Program-made: the position numbers and the translations under genes
Shown: positions 6,806-15,353 of the stretch, piece after piece
Numbering within the stretch: position 1 is the first letter of the stretch
Layout of the letters: each line of letters opens with the position of its first letter
Assembly: GCA_032160545.1 (NCBI GenBank)
Contig: JAVHVN010000031.1
Location: forward strand, 1 to 18,752
Direction of reading: 5' to 3'
From: DATGFB01 sp032160545
GTDB taxonomy: Bacteria > Actinomycetota > Actinomycetes > Mycobacteriales > Jatrophihabitantaceae
Length of the DNA: 18,752 nt
The notes under the pieces: generated by a model
Database searches by the model: none
What the model was told of the DNA's origin: nothing
The model's input: the letters and a program-made list of their open reading frames with translations, nothing else

Positions 6806-7696
6806 ATGGCGAGCGGCACTGGACGGACGAAGGCGACCGAGGCCGAGTTCGATGCGGCCTGGCGCGCGCACCGTGCCTATCTCGTCAACCTCGCCTACGG
6901 GATGCTGCGTGACGTCGGTGCGGCCGAGGACGCCGTGCAGGAGGCGTTCGCCCGCCTCGCCGACGCCGACTACCCCGCCATCGCCGAGCTGCGCGCGTGG
7001 CTCACCGTCGTCACCAGCCGCATCTGCCTCGACCAGATCGGCTCGGCTCGTGCACGGCGCGAGCGGCCGCAGGACGTGAGCACGCTGGAGTGGGCCGGCA
7101 CGCCGACGGCGGCACCCGCCGTCGACCCGGCCGACCGGGTCACGCTCGACGACGACGTGCGGGCCGCGATGCTCGTGGTGCTCGACCGGCTGACGCCCGC
7201 CGAGCGCGTGGTGTTCGTTCTGCACGACGTGTTCAGCACACCCTTCGAGCAGATCGCCGAGACCGTGGGGCGATCGGCTGCCACCTGCCGACAACTCGCG
7301 CGCCGCGCCCGGCAGAAGGTGCAGCAGGGTGGCGTGCCCACGAGCGGCGCCGCCGACCTGCGGCAACGCCAGGTGGTCGACCGGTTCATCGAGGCCTGCG
7401 CGACGGGCGACGTGGCCGCGCTGGTGCTGCTGCTCGACCCGGACGCGTGGGGGACGGCCGACATGGGGCCGCAGGACCCGCGCTCGGGTGTGGTCAACCG
7501 CGGGCGCGACCGGGTCGCCCGGACCCTGTTGTTCTGGTTCGGCCGGAACTCGACGCTGGTCACCGACCCCGCCAGGGACGAGCGCGAGATCCTCGCCTTC
7601 GACGACCGCGAGTTCACCGCGGTGATCCGCCTGGACGTCGTCGGCGATCTGATCCGCAGCGTCAGCGTCACGGTCGACCCCGCGCGGGCGCGCTGA
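6806..7696 (+). CDS. sigI: ECF sigma factor with SnoaL-like C-terminal extension, SigI-like
   Basis: A 296-residue protein. The sigma-70 region 2 spans about residues 14-85 (AWRAHRAYLVNLAYGMLRDVGAAEDAVQEAF), and region 4 spans about 114-172 (LTPAERVVFVLHDVF ... STCRQ-like ATCRQLARRARQK). A C-terminal extension at about 185-296 has the character of an NTF2/SnoaL fold. The segments DPADRVTLDDDVR and LTPAERVVFVLHDVF closely resemble M. tuberculosis SigI as I remember it. In ECF41/SigJ/SigI-type factors the extension takes the place of a separate anti-sigma factor, and none is encoded nearby. I do not see the DGGGK motif of typical ECF41 members, so this is a variant. The start is supported by a G-rich ribosome binding region (AGGGTGGGTGGG) just upstream. 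Direct control of the divergent MFS-hemerythrin operon is inferred from the matching promoters. Confidence 0.85.
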   Translation: MASGTGRTKATEAEFDAAWRAHRAYLVNLAYGMLRDVGAAEDAVQEAFARLADADYPAIAELRAWLTVVTSRICLDQIGSARARRERPQDVSTLEWAGTPTAAPAVDPADRVTLDDDVRAAMLVVLDRLTPAERVVFVLHDVFSTPFEQIAETVGRSAATCRQLARRARQKVQQGGVPTSGAADLRQRQVVDRFIEACATGDVAALVLLLDPDAWGTADMGPQDPRSGVVNRGRDRVARTLLFWFGRNSTLVTDPARDEREILAFDDREFTAVIRLDVVGDLIRSVSVTVDPARAR

Positions 7697-8076
7697 GGTC
7701 GAGCGACGTTGGCTAGATGCCCGCGGGACTCTGCGAAGGTCGATCGACGCACGTTCAACTGATTCGTCCGGCTTGACGCATGCCTATCTCGGCATATGAC
7801 GCAGGTCCGCGCGGAGCCGACGCAGCGGGTGACCCACCTGACCTACGCAGTCCGGGAGCGGTAACTGTCTCGAACTCAGCGCTCCCCCGGCGAGGTCAGC
7901 AGGGTCACTGTCCTCGGCCTACCCAGGTCGTCGGCAGATCGTGAAGGCGTTGATCTCGACGACCTTCTCCCGGATGTGCCGGTCCCGAGTGATGATCAAC
8001 GCGGGCGTTCGGCCCCCACGTTGGCCCCACCGAGGGCAGGGACGGTCTTGAGGGTGCTGCGGCCCCCGGTTTCCTG
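7697..8076. other. Mostly non-coding stretch between sigma gene and tRNA-Thr
   Basis: No complete gene of convincing length or codon use is visible on either strand. A 22-codon open frame at 7796-7864 (+) has no ribosome binding site. The only protein-like signal is a short PIN-domain-like fragment on the minus strand (7919-8002). The stretch lies just past the 3' end of a tRNA gene and looks like degraded sequence, possibly the scar of an old insertion. Confidence 0.5.
7919..8002 (-). pseudogene. PIN-like toxin domain fragment (remnant)
   Basis: Reading the minus strand from 8002 gives ALIITRDRHIREKVVEINAF followed by a short tail and a stop at 7921-7919. The pattern (hydrophobic strand, T-R-D-R-x-I-R, then a helix with V/A-E-I-x-A) is that of the C-terminal half of PIN-like ribonucleases/VapC-type toxins, where the Asp is a metal-binding residue. 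The upstream in-frame sequence (Gly/Arg/Pro-rich) does not look like the rest of such a domain and there is no start codon, so this is a remnant. Assignment is by pattern memory only. Confidence 0.35.
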
Positions 8077-8150
8077 AGCCGCCTGTCGGGTTCGAACCGA
8101 CGACCTATCGCTTACAAGGCGATTGCTCTGGCCAACTGAGCTAAGGCGGC
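8077..8150 (-). tRNA. tRNA-Thr (anticodon UGU)
   Basis: A complete cloverleaf reads on the minus strand. The acceptor stem is GCCGCCT/AGGCGGC (7 bp), the D stem GCTC/GAGC, and the anticodon stem ATCGC/GCGAT around the loop CTTGTAA, giving anticodon TGT. The T stem is GTCGG/CCGAC with loop TTCGAAC. The discriminator base is U at 8077 and CCA is not encoded. The tRNA reads ACA (Thr) codons. A possible -10 element TAACCT (8166-8161) lies 10 nt upstream of the 5' end. Confidence 0.95.
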
Positions 8151-8160
8151 AGCGCCACCG

Positions 8161-8166
8161 AGGTTA
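8161..8166 (-). promoter_or_regulatory. Possible -10 element of tRNA-Thr
   Basis: TAACCT fits the actinobacterial TANNNT pattern and ends 10 nt before the mature 5' end of the tRNA. No clear -35 hexamer was found at 17-18 nt spacing. Confidence 0.35.
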
Positions 8167-8181
8167 CCGCCGTGCGCCGGA

Positions 8182-8222
8182 CGAACCTGAGACGGTTCGC
8201 ACGCCGGTGCGGTCGTCCGCAC
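8182..8222. other. Two consecutive perfect short hairpins upstream of plsC
   Basis: Hairpin 1 is cgaacc (8182-8187) / ggttcg (8194-8199) with a 6-nt loop. Hairpin 2 is gtgcgg (8207-8212) / ccgcac (8217-8222) with a 4-nt loop. They occupy the divergent region between tRNA-Thr and plsC, with the plsC start codon 50 nt downstream. A leader structure or protein-binding inverted repeats are possible. Confidence 0.4.
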
Positions 8223-8272
8223 GAATTCCGGGCAGACTTCCTACGGCACCGTAACCGACGAGGAGCGAGCGC

Positions 8273-9013
8273 GTGAGCCGTCTACACAAGCCGAAGGCCG
8301 GGTTCTGGATCCGACTCTGCGTCGCGATCCTCTATCCGCTGGATGCTCTGCTGTTCCGCATCCGGTGGCGCAATCTCGACCGGGTGCCCGCCCCGCGGGA
8401 GGGCGGCGTCATCATCGCCATGAACCACGTGTCGCACATCGACACGGTGCTCATGGCCCGCCTTGTCTGGCAGACCGGGCGGGTGCCGCGGTTCATGATC
8501 AAGGCGAACCTGTTCTCCAAGCCGGTGATCGGCCGCATCTTCACGGGCGCCAAGCAGATCCCGGTCTACCGCGGTACGACCGAGGCCGCCGAATCGCTGC
8601 GGGATGCGGTCCGCGCGCTCGACGAGGGTGAGGCGATCGTCATCTACCCGGAGGGCACGATCACCAAGGATCCCGAGCAGTGGCCGATGCAGGGCAAGAC
8701 CGGCATCGCCCGGCTCGTCCTGCTCGCGCCGGACGTCCCGGTCATCCCGATCGGGCAGTGGGGTCCCCAGAAGCGGCGGGGGAAGCGCAGGCCGGGCCTG
8801 CGCGGCGAGTCGCTGGCAAGCGTCGGCAAGCCGCTGGATCTGAGCCGGTTCCGGGACGCCGAGCCGACTGCCACCACGCTGCACGAGATCACCGACGTGA
8901 TCATGGGTGCGATCCGCGACGAAGTGGCCGAATTGCGCGGCGAGCCCGCGCCGACTGCCTTCTTCAGGCCGGCTAGGAAGGAAGCACGTCGACAAGAGGT
9001 AACCGGCGAGTAA
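8273..9013 (+). CDS. plsC: 1-acyl-sn-glycerol-3-phosphate acyltransferase (PlsC family)
   Basis: A 246-residue membrane-associated lysophosphatidate-type acyltransferase. The catalytic HX4D motif is NHVSHID (His52, Asp57), and the glycerol-phosphate binding motif is YPEGT (125-129). PVYRG (97-101) is the block between them. A hydrophobic N-terminal segment (about 11-29) should tether it to the inner membrane face. The GTG start at 8273 has GAGGAG 7 nt upstream. The C-terminal 40 residues are charged and variable. In the family the enzyme transfers an acyl chain to the 2-position of a lysophospholipid to make phosphatidic acid. The gene lies 64 nt upstream of the S15-type hydrolase gene in the same direction. 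Actinobacteria carry several paralogues, so the exact substrate is uncertain. Confidence 0.9.
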   Translation: MSRLHKPKAGFWIRLCVAILYPLDALLFRIRWRNLDRVPAPREGGVIIAMNHVSHIDTVLMARLVWQTGRVPRFMIKANLFSKPVIGRIFTGAKQIPVYRGTTEAAESLRDAVRALDEGEAIVIYPEGTITKDPEQWPMQGKTGIARLVLLAPDVPVIPIGQWGPQKRRGKRRPGLRGESLASVGKPLDLSRFRDAEPTATTLHEITDVIMGAIRDEVAELRGEPAPTAFFRPARKEARRQEVTGE

Positions 9014-9077
9014 CTTCCGGATTTCCGGCTCGTTGACCCGGCATAGCCACCCGCCGGTCGCCAGCCGAGGAGCCGCC

Positions 9078-10874
9078 ATGCCGCACCGCCACGCTGCCCG
9101 CCGCCCGCTGCGTGCCGGAATCGTCGCCACCCTCGCGGCGGCAGCCGCGGTCGGTGTGCCCGCCGTGGTCAACAACAGCGCACATGCGGACCCCGCGTTC
9201 ACCGAGCAGACCCTGCACTTCAAGGTCCAGGTCGGGCCGGCGCTCGACCAGGCGTGCGACATCGTCGGCCTGCTCGTCACGCCGACGAGCGCGTCGAGCG
9301 CGAACCCGGTTCCTGCGATCCTCACGACGAACGGCTTCGGCGGCGACCTCAACGGGCAGGTGCCCTTCGCCGAGCAGGAGGCCGCGCTCGGCTACGTCGT
9401 GCTGACCTACTCCGGGCTGGGCTTCGGCGGTTCGGGCTGCAAGATCACCCTGGACGACCCGGACTGGGACGGCGTCGCCGCGAGCCAACTGGTGAGCTAC
9501 CTCGGGGGCGCGTCCGGCATCGCGTTCACCGATGCCGCACATACCACCCCGGCGCCCACGCTGAACGTCGTGAAGCGCGACCTGGTCGACCACCTCGGGC
9601 ATCCGAGCACCAACGATCCGCGCGTCGGCATGTGGGGTGGCAGCTACGGTGGCCAGGTCCAGTTCGCGGCCGCAGCGGTCGACCCGCGCATCGACACGAT
9701 CAACCCGCAGATCACCTGGAACGACCTCTCGTACTCGCTCGGCCCGAACAACACCAACCAGACGAGCGGGGTCTCGACCGGCAACCCCGGCACGGTCAAG
9801 CTCAGCTGGGGACTGGCCTTCTCGGCCGAAGGCATTTTCGACGGCGTGCAGTACGCGCAGAACGACCCGACCCGGCTGATCGGGTGCCCGAACTTCGCGA
9901 CGTTCGTCTGCCCCGCACTCGTCACCGCGAGCACGACCGGCTTCTTCCAGCCCGGCGCGGTGACCCAGCTGCGGCACGCGTCGGTGAGCAGCTACCTCAG
10001 CCGCATCCGGATCCCCGTGCTGCTGGACCAGGGCCAGGTCGACACCCTGTTCAACCTGAACGAGGCGGTGGCGACCTACCGCGCGCTCAAGGCGCAGCAC
10101 ACCCCGGTGGCGATGCTGTGGCGCGAGCAGGGCCACTCGGGTGGCACCCCGTCCGCGGCCGGCCTGGCGTACGAGAACAGCCGCATCCAGGCCTGGTTCG
10201 ACCGCTACCTCAAGGGTATGAACGTCGGCACCGGCCCGTCGTTCGCCTACTACCGCGACTGGACGGGCACGTTCGCCGAGGCCGGGTCGTACCCCGTCGG
10301 GACGAACCGCAGCTACTACCTGTCCAGCGGCCACTCGCTCACGACCAACGTGCTGGGCATCGGCAAGGACACCCAGTCGATGGTCACGCTGCCGGCGGGC
10401 GCACCGAGCAGCATGAGCGGCCTCGACGCGCTCGGCGGCGTCGTGCCGATACCGGACCTGCCCGACGCCAACACGCCCGGCACGTACGTGTCCTGGGCGA
10501 CGCCGACGCTGAGCAGCGCGCTCGACGTCGTCGGTTCGCCGGTGCTGACCGTCCAGCTCACCGCACCGACCGCGGCCGTGACGAGTGTCGACCCCGCGGG
10601 CCAGCTGGTGCTCTTCGCGAAGGTCTATGACGTCGCACCCGACGGCAGCCGCTCGCGCATCAACGGACTGGTCGCACCGGTGCGCATCCCCGACCCGACG
10701 AAGCCGGTGAAGATCACCCTGCCGGGTATCGCCCACCGGTTCGCGCCGGGGCACAGGCTCGAGATCATGCTGGCCGGCGGCGACGTGAACTACCGCGGCG
10801 GCCTGGTCGCGACGCCGGTGGCGGTCACGACGGGGTCCGCGGGTCAGTCCCTGGTGCTGCCCGTCGTTGCGTGA
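9078..10874 (+). CDS. Secreted S15/CocE-family hydrolase (X-Pro dipeptidyl-peptidase / acylase-like)
   Basis: A 598-residue exported enzyme. Residues 1-37 form a signal peptide (Arg-rich start, Ala-rich core, probable cleavage after AHA before DPA). The alpha/beta hydrolase domain has the nucleophile in GGSYGG (Ser189), a probable acid at Asp322 (GQVDTLF) and a base at His353 (QGHSGG). The C-terminal part, about 490-598, is the beta-sandwich domain shared by X-Pro dipeptidyl-peptidases and cocaine esterase/glutaryl acylase relatives. ATG 9078 is chosen for GAGGAG 6 nt upstream and because it gives a clean signal peptide; an upstream in-frame TTG at 9033 lacks both. It acts outside the cytoplasm on an ester, amide or X-Pro peptide that I cannot name. 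Its stop overlaps the start of the acyl-CoA synthetase (GTGA). Confidence 0.88.
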   Translation: MPHRHAARRPLRAGIVATLAAAAAVGVPAVVNNSAHADPAFTEQTLHFKVQVGPALDQACDIVGLLVTPTSASSANPVPAILTTNGFGGDLNGQVPFAEQEAALGYVVLTYSGLGFGGSGCKITLDDPDWDGVAASQLVSYLGGASGIAFTDAAHTTPAPTLNVVKRDLVDHLGHPSTNDPRVGMWGGSYGGQVQFAAAAVDPRIDTINPQITWNDLSYSLGPNNTNQTSGVSTGNPGTVKLSWGLAFSAEGIFDGVQYAQNDPTRLIGCPNFATFVCPALVTASTTGFFQPGAVTQLRHASVSSYLSRIRIPVLLDQGQVDTLFNLNEAVATYRALKAQHTPVAMLWREQGHSGGTPSAAGLAYENSRIQAWFDRYLKGMNVGTGPSFAYYRDWTGTFAEAGSYPVGTNRSYYLSSGHSLTTNVLGIGKDTQSMVTLPAGAPSSMSGLDALGGVVPIPDLPDANTPGTYVSWATPTLSSALDVVGSPVLTVQLTAPTAAVTSVDPAGQLVLFAKVYDVAPDGSRSRINGLVAPVRIPDPTKPVKITLPGIAHRFAPGHRLEIMLAGGDVNYRGGLVATPVAVTTGSAGQSLVLPVVA

Positions 10875-12502
10875 GCAGCTCGCCGGTCGCGGCGGCGGAC
10901 CACCTCGCCGGGATCCGGGCGCGGCTGACCGGGCCGGGCGGCGAGTTCGAGCTGGTCGAGCAGGATGTCCGCGGCGTCCGGTTGCCCGTGTTCGCCAACC
11001 GCGCCCGGACACTGACCGAGCACGTCGTGCGCTCGGCGCGGTACGGCGACCGTGAGTACCTGGTCGACGGCGGGACCCGGCTGACGTTCGCGCGCCACCA
11101 CGCCGCGGTCGCCTCGCTCGCCGCGTGCCTGGCCGCCGAGGGGGTGCGCCCCGGCGACCGGGTGATGATCCTCGCCGCCAACTCGGCCGAATGGGTGGTC
11201 GCGTTCTGGGCGGTCGCGGCGACCGGCGCGATCACCGTCGCAGGCAACGCGTGGTGGACGGCCCGCGAGGTCGAGTACGCGCTGGCGCACAGCACCCCGC
11301 GGCTCGTCATCGCGGACGAACGACGCGCGGGGTTCGTCGCGGCCGGCACCCGGACGCTGTCGGCCGAACGGGACGTCCGCCGCATGACGGCCGCGCACCC
11401 GCAGGCGGCTCTCGAGCAGCCCCCGGTGGGCGAGGACGACCCTGCGGTGATCATGTACACCAGCGGCACGACCGGGCATCCGAAAGGCGCGACGCACTCG
11501 CACCGCAACCTGCTGTCGGTGATCGAGTACCACCGGCTCAACGACGCACTCGCCGCTGCGCTGGGGATCGCGCCCGCGCTGCCGCGGCGGTTCCTGATGA
11601 GCCTGCCGTTGTTCCACATCGCGAGCCTGCACAACCTCGCGATCCCGCGACTGGTGAGTGGCGACACCGTCGTCATCCACAGCGGGCGGTTCGACGTCGA
11701 CCGGGTGTTGTCGCTCGTCGAGAGCGAGCGCGTCACCAACTGGGCGATCGTCCCGACGATGGCGCACCGGATTGCGCAGCACGCAGGTCTGTCCCGGTTC
11801 GACCTGTCCTCGTTGACGGCGGTGAGCGTGAATTCCGCACCGTCGTCACCGGCGTTGAAGGCGCGGCTCGCGGCGGCCGTGCCCTCGGTGCAGCAGGCGA
11901 TCATCGACAGCTACGGGCTCACCGAGTCCTCGACCGCGGCGACGGTCGCGACGCCGATCGACCTCGAGGCGCACCCGACCACTGTGGGCCGCCCGATCGT
12001 GACCGTCGAGGTGTCGGTGCGCGACGCGGACGGGACGCCGGTCGCGGACGGTGTCGAGGGCGAGATCTGCGTGCGCAGCGCGTTCGTCATGCTCGGGTAC
12101 TGGGACGACCCGGAGGCGACGGCGCGGGCCATCACCCCTGACGGCTGGCTGCGCACCGGCGACATCGGCCAGCTGCGCGAGGGACTGCTGTTCGTGAGCA
12201 CCCGCCGCAGCGACCTCATCCTGCGCGGGGGCGAGAACGTCTACCCCGCCGAGGTCGAAGCGGTGCTGGCCGAGCACCACGCCGTCGTGGAGTGCGCGGT
12301 ATTCGGCACGCCGCATGTCGACCTCGGGCAGGAGGTGGCCGCGGTGGTGGTGCTGTCCGAAGGTGTCGACGAAGCCGACCTGCGCGCCTTCGCCGCCGAG
12401 CGGCTCGGCTACTACAAGGTGCCGTCGAGGTGGCGGCTGACGCGGGAGCCGTTGCCCAAGACCGCGACCGGCAAGATCATCCGTACCGGCCTCACGCTCT
12501 GA
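10871..12502 (+). CDS. AMP-dependent acyl-CoA synthetase/ligase
   Basis: A 543-residue ANL-superfamily adenylating enzyme. The phosphate-binding loop is YTSGTTGHPKG (196-206), the adenine motif YGLTES (348-353), TGD is at 429-431, the hinge RRSDLILRGGENVYPAEVE (445-463), and the catalytic lysine is Lys535 in PKTATGK. These are the motifs of fatty-acid/carboxylate CoA ligases, which make an acyl-AMP and then an acyl-CoA in the cytoplasm. The GTG start overlaps the preceding stop by 4 nt and has no ribosome binding site of its own, so translation probably depends on the hydrolase gene. The gene ends 5 nt from the convergent rlmB stop. Chain length or aromatic preference cannot be read from the sequence. 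Confidence 0.93.
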   Translation: MSSSPVAAADHLAGIRARLTGPGGEFELVEQDVRGVRLPVFANRARTLTEHVVRSARYGDREYLVDGGTRLTFARHHAAVASLAACLAAEGVRPGDRVMILAANSAEWVVAFWAVAATGAITVAGNAWWTAREVEYALAHSTPRLVIADERRAGFVAAGTRTLSAERDVRRMTAAHPQAALEQPPVGEDDPAVIMYTSGTTGHPKGATHSHRNLLSVIEYHRLNDALAAALGIAPALPRRFLMSLPLFHIASLHNLAIPRLVSGDTVVIHSGRFDVDRVLSLVESERVTNWAIVPTMAHRIAQHAGLSRFDLSSLTAVSVNSAPSSPALKARLAAAVPSVQQAIIDSYGLTESSTAATVATPIDLEAHPTTVGRPIVTVEVSVRDADGTPVADGVEGEICVRSAFVMLGYWDDPEATARAITPDGWLRTGDIGQLREGLLFVSTRRSDLILRGGENVYPAEVEAVLAEHHAVVECAVFGTPHVDLGQEVAAVVVLSEGVDEADLRAFAAERLGYYKVPSRWRLTREPLPKTATGKIIRTGLTL

Positions 12503-12507
12503 CGGCG

Positions 12508-13454
12508 TCAGGAGGCCCGGCGGCGGCGGGCGATCTCGGCGAGGGTGACCGCGGCGGCGACCGACGCGTTGAGCGACTCGGCCGACTCCGACATCGGGAT
12601 AGAGACGGTGAGATCACACCGCTCGCCGACGAGCCGCGACAGGCCTCGCCCTTCGGAACCGACCACGACCACGACCGGGTCGGTCGCGATCTCGAGTTCG
12701 TCCAGGGATGTCGTTCCGTCGGCGTCGAGGCCGAGCACGGTCAGGCCCTCGTCCTGGCACTGCTTGAGCGCGCGGACCAGGTTGGTGACGCGCGCGACGG
12801 GGATGCGGGCGGCCGTGCCGGCCGAGCTGCGCCACGCGACGGCGGTGACACCGGCGGCACGGCGCTCGGGCAGGATCACGCCGTGCGCGCCGAAGGCGAC
12901 CGCCGAGCGGATGACCGCGCCGAGGTTGCGCGGGTCGGTGACCCCGTCGAGCGCGACGAGCAGCGGCGCCGTGGTGGACTCGGCCGCGGCAGCGAGGACG
13001 TCGGCGAGCTCGCGGTACGCGAACGGCGGCACCTGCAACGCGATGCCCTGGTGCAGGATGCCGCCCGTCTTGCGATCGAGCTCGCCGCGGCTCACCTCGA
13101 GCAGCGCGATGCCGCGGTTGGACGCGAGCCGCACCGCCTCGGTCACGCGCTCGTCGGTGTCGAGGCCGATGGCGACGTACAGCGCGGTGGCGGGCACCTT
13201 GGCGCGAAGCGCCTCGGCGACCGGGTTGCGACCCACGAGCAGCTCGGCGGCCTCGACCGGCCGCGAGCCGCCGCGGGGCCCTTCGCGCCGGGCGACCGCG
13301 GCTGCGCGGCGTGCCGCCGGGTGGCCGGTGCGCTCACTCGCCTTCGGCGTCGGGCCCTTGCCCTGCAGCGCTCGCTTCGGCTGCCCGCCGGAGCCGACCT
13401 GGGCACCCTTCTTCGACTTGCGGATCGCGCCCTGACGGCGTGAGTTGCCGGCCA

Positions 13455-13455
<1 letters not shown>
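12508..13455 (-). CDS. rlmB: 23S rRNA (guanosine-2'-O-)-methyltransferase RlmB
   Basis: A 315-residue SPOUT-family RNA 2'-O-methyltransferase. The N-terminal 65 residues are a Lys/Arg-rich extension usual in actinobacteria. The substrate-binding domain begins near ELLVGRNPVAEAL (71-83). Motif 1 is DGVTDPRNLGAVIRSA (170-185, with Asn177 and Arg183), motif 2 is VGSEGRGLS (265-273), and motif 3 is IPMSESAESLNASVAAAV (286-303), which forms the trefoil knot that binds S-adenosylmethionine. The family methylates a guanosine of the 23S rRNA peptidyl-transferase region; this exact target is inferred. The ATG at 13455 shares one base with the cysS stop (TAATG), so the two are co-translated, as in the mycobacterial cysS-Rv3579c pair. 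A longer frame upstream lies inside cysS and is not used. Confidence 0.92.
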
Positions 13456-14873
<1,418 letters not shown>

Positions 14874-14899
14874 TTGTCCATCGTAGTGAGCCCGCGCTG

Positions 14900-15292
14900 T
14901 CAGCTCGGGTACGTGCGCTTGGGCGTGATCGTCACGACGACCCGGACGTTGTCGGTGCCCTCGTCATTCGTGTACGGCTGGCCCGTGTACTTGCGCGACA
15001 GTTCCTGAATCAGCTCGGGACCGCCGTCGCGCGTCAGCGACGCGGTGCCCTCGACGGTCACGTAGTTGTACGGGGTCTCGGGGTCGAACATGCTCACCGT
15101 CACGCGCGGGTCGCGCAGCATGTGCTGCGCCTTCTGACGCTGCTCGGTGGTCGAGATGACCACCTCGTCGCCCTCGCGCGTGGCCCACATGGTCGTCGAG
15201 TGCGGGGTGCCGTCCTTCTTCAGCGTCGTCAGCGTCACGAAGTTCGGGTTGTCGAGGAGCTTCTTGGCCAGGTCGGGAAGTTGAACGCTCAT
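14900..15292 (-). CDS. PPOX-class F420-dependent oxidoreductase (split beta-barrel)
   Basis: A 130-residue protein of the pyridoxamine-phosphate-oxidase-like split-barrel fold. Visible family features are TLTTLKKDGTPHSTTMWA (20-37), the basic segment RQKAQHMLRDPRVTVSMFD (52-70) that in relatives contacts the cofactor phosphate, and VEGTASL (80-86). This is the pattern of small F420H2-dependent reductases common in actinobacteria; FMN use cannot be excluded. It probably works as a homodimer. ATG 15292 gives the family N-terminus MSVQLPDLAKKLL. No ribosome binding site is visible; TATAAC (15302-15297) lies only 4 nt upstream, so the message may be leaderless or start differently. It is divergent from the PLP enzyme gene and 26 nt upstream of cysS in the same direction. 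Confidence 0.85.
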   Translation of the reverse strand: MSVQLPDLAKKLLDNPNFVTLTTLKKDGTPHSTTMWATREGDEVVISTTEQRQKAQHMLRDPRVTVSMFDPETPYNYVTVEGTASLTRDGGPELIQELSRKYTGQPYTNDEGTDNVRVVVTITPKRTYPS

Positions 15293-15341
15293 ACAGGTTA
15301 TATGCCCATCCGTCCGCGAATATTCCGGCCGGATCACGCGA

Positions 15342-15347
15342 TAGCGT
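15342..15347 (+). promoter_or_regulatory. Possible -10 element for a leaderless PLP-enzyme message
   Basis: TAGCGT fits TANNNT and ends 6 nt before the GTG at 15354, which would place transcription start on the start codon. No ribosome binding site is visible before this GTG, which agrees with a leaderless message. No good -35 hexamer was found. Confidence 0.35.
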
Positions 15348-15353
15348 CAACCC

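Noticed and set aside
5170..6912. 580-codon plus-strand open frame opposite the MFS gene
   Set aside because: Antisense shadow of a clear 14-segment membrane protein; its sequence is hydrophilic, Arg/Glu/Gln-rich and also covers the divergent promoters.
7796..7864. 22-codon frame MTQVRAEPTQRVTHLTYAVRER
   Set aside because: No ribosome binding site, no recognisable motif, and located in degraded sequence.
8077..8150. tRNA-Val(TAC) reading on the plus strand
   Set aside because: The plus strand has TTACAAG in the middle, but the D-loop GCTCAGTTGG and correct stem order exist only on the minus strand, giving Thr(UGU).
9033..9077. Earlier TTG start for the S15 hydrolase
   Set aside because: No ribosome binding site, and it would bury the signal peptide; ATG 9078 has GAGGAG at good spacing.
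8973..11012. 679-codon minus-strand open frame opposite the S15 hydrolase
   Set aside because: Antisense shadow; the plus strand encodes a signal peptide and a full catalytic triad.
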